From Siniperca chuatsi (taxonomy: Eukaryota > Chordata > Actinopteri > Centrarchiformes > Sinipercidae), in NCBI RefSeq assembly GCF_020085105.1, contig NC_058046.1:10872175-10936174 (forward strand): DNA of 64,000 bases, written 5' to 3'. Position numbers and translations under genes: made by a program. The notes under the pieces were generated by a model. It ran no database searches and had not been told where the DNA came from. It saw nothing but the letters and a program-made list of their open reading frames with translations. Below are positions 62,760 through 64,000 of this stretch, one piece after another. Numbering within the stretch: position 1 is the stretch's first letter; every line of letters starts with the position of its first letter.

Positions 62760-64000
62760 CTCTGCATCGCGGCACAAAGGTCTGAAATGTCACTGCAGAG
62801 GTGCTTCATGGGCTCCCACAGGAAGGCAAGGCAACAGAGGCATCATGTGGAGGAAGAGAGGAAGTTCTGATATCTTTAACCATTTATCCCATCAGTAATG
62901 CAGTTCTATCTTTCTTACTTTATTTTATTTTGTTTCCACCGTTGGTACAAGCCACTACAGTCAAATGTCCTGTTACATTTTCTGTAGCGATGTTGAAAGG
63001 AGGGCTGAATGTGTGGAGCCAGTTTGAGTACTGGAACCATGAATGTTTTGCTGGCTGCTGATTTGGGTAATTCTTCACAAGAATAGGTTGTTTCCTGAAT
63101 GGAAGTTTTTCTTCTTTTGTTTCTATAACTGTGCATCACTGGTTTTCCCTTCCCCAGACACTCCTTCATGAACTACCCGATGCTTTGCGTGCCCCACCTG
63201 TTTTGGCCTTTTGCTTATCTCTGCACGGCATTTTGAATGAAAGAACAACAATAGCAATTTATGTTTGAGTTATGAATTTGCGTAGTAAGTAGAAAGTACT
63301 GAATGTTTGAGAAGTGAATAGTTAACAGTTATGTATGTTTTACAGGCTGTAAGCGTATGGCCTTTTTAATCAATCAATCAAGCATAAATTATCTGTCAAA
63401 TTATTGGCAAAAATCATTAATTTCACCTGACAATTTTATTTGATTGCACAGATGATTTTAATGCAAATTGTGATGGTATTTTTTAAATAATTTTACAAAA
63501 TATGTATACATGTATCTTGAGCCACTATCACTCTTGAGATCATAATCCATTTCATTGACATGTGAGTGCAGGATGGCTGCATAAGAAAAAAAAAAACCTA
63601 CTGGTCTGTTCTGTTGTAACGACTCGGACTGTGTGCATCTCAATCGCTTTTTTTAACTGAGATTCTCTGAAGTAGTCTCCCTGGATGTCATTCCATTCTT
63701 GTCTCACAAGTTGCATTTCTTTGTGACATTTTCATTTCATGCTACCTTTTTATTTCATTGACTGTCATGTCCGGTGCAATAATTACCATGAATCATCTGA
63801 TAATTTATGCTCCATTGGAGCGAATAATGCCTTTTTCAGTGTGTTGGAGTTGAACACAGGACTTTTTTTTTATTTTTATTTTTTTTTATTAAAACAAGTG
63901 ACACCAAGACATTTGAAGTGACCTACATCTTACAGTATAACAAGTGGGTGTGTGTAGGTAAAACTATAATCCAACTAATATTTTTGCAGAATAACAATTA
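62760..64000 (+). other. tmem150a 3' UTR and downstream flank
   Basis: No further gene seen up to the right edge. The only plausible polyA hexamer is ATTAAA at 63888-63893, inside a T-rich tract, so the 3' UTR could be about 1.1 kb. Confidence 0.45.

Overview
This is a window of vertebrate nuclear DNA, almost certainly from a ray-finned (teleost, probably percomorph) fish. The evidence is intron-rich genes with short introns, a purpurin-type retinol-binding gene that is typical of fish and birds, and fish-type dispersed repeats, including LINE tails of the form AATAAAGTATTTCTGATTC, ATCGATTAGT-type repeats and inverted-repeat elements. No species can be named from sequence alone.

Layout from left to right. 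(1) 331-2741, + strand: the 3' end of a GAS8/DRC4-like ciliary gene, cut by the left edge. (2) 2.8-11.4 kb: gene-free and repeat-rich, with a split minisatellite, a TIR element, a LINE 3' tail and a LINE ORF2 C-terminus. (3) 11557-25287, +: tankyrase 1 (tnks), 27 coding exons and 1256 codons, complete. (4) 27745-34643, +: alpha-L-iduronidase (idua), 14 exons and 633 codons, complete. (5) 35813-37045, -: purpurin (rbp4l), five coding exons plus an upstream non-coding exon with a TATA box, convergent with idua. (6) 40394-42272, -: ATP synthase subunit e (atp5me), four exons and 71 codons. (7) 44979-48251, -: the Kv8.2 modifier potassium channel (kcnv2), two exons and 533 codons. (8) 57312-62759, +: tmem150a, seven coding exons and 291 codons, with a possible distant 5' non-coding exon near 52.9 kb.

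The genes do not form an operon or a single pathway. They act separately: cilium motility, ADP-ribosylation and Wnt/telomere control, lysosomal glycosaminoglycan breakdown, retinoid carriage in the retina, mitochondrial ATP synthase, photoreceptor K+ current, and a plasma-membrane protein. Two of them (rbp4l and kcnv2) are known photoreceptor genes lying within about 12 kb of each other, with the housekeeping gene atp5me between them.

I found no clear new biological system. The best leads are a tandem intron-plus-exon duplication at the 3' end of the GAS8-like gene, an 11-nt terminal coding segment in rbp4l, recurrent GCTAGC/GCTAAC words at four broadly expressed gene starts, and several inverted-repeat elements. 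All exon joins were checked by hand for GT/AG ends and for reading-frame phase. No alignment or database search was run.
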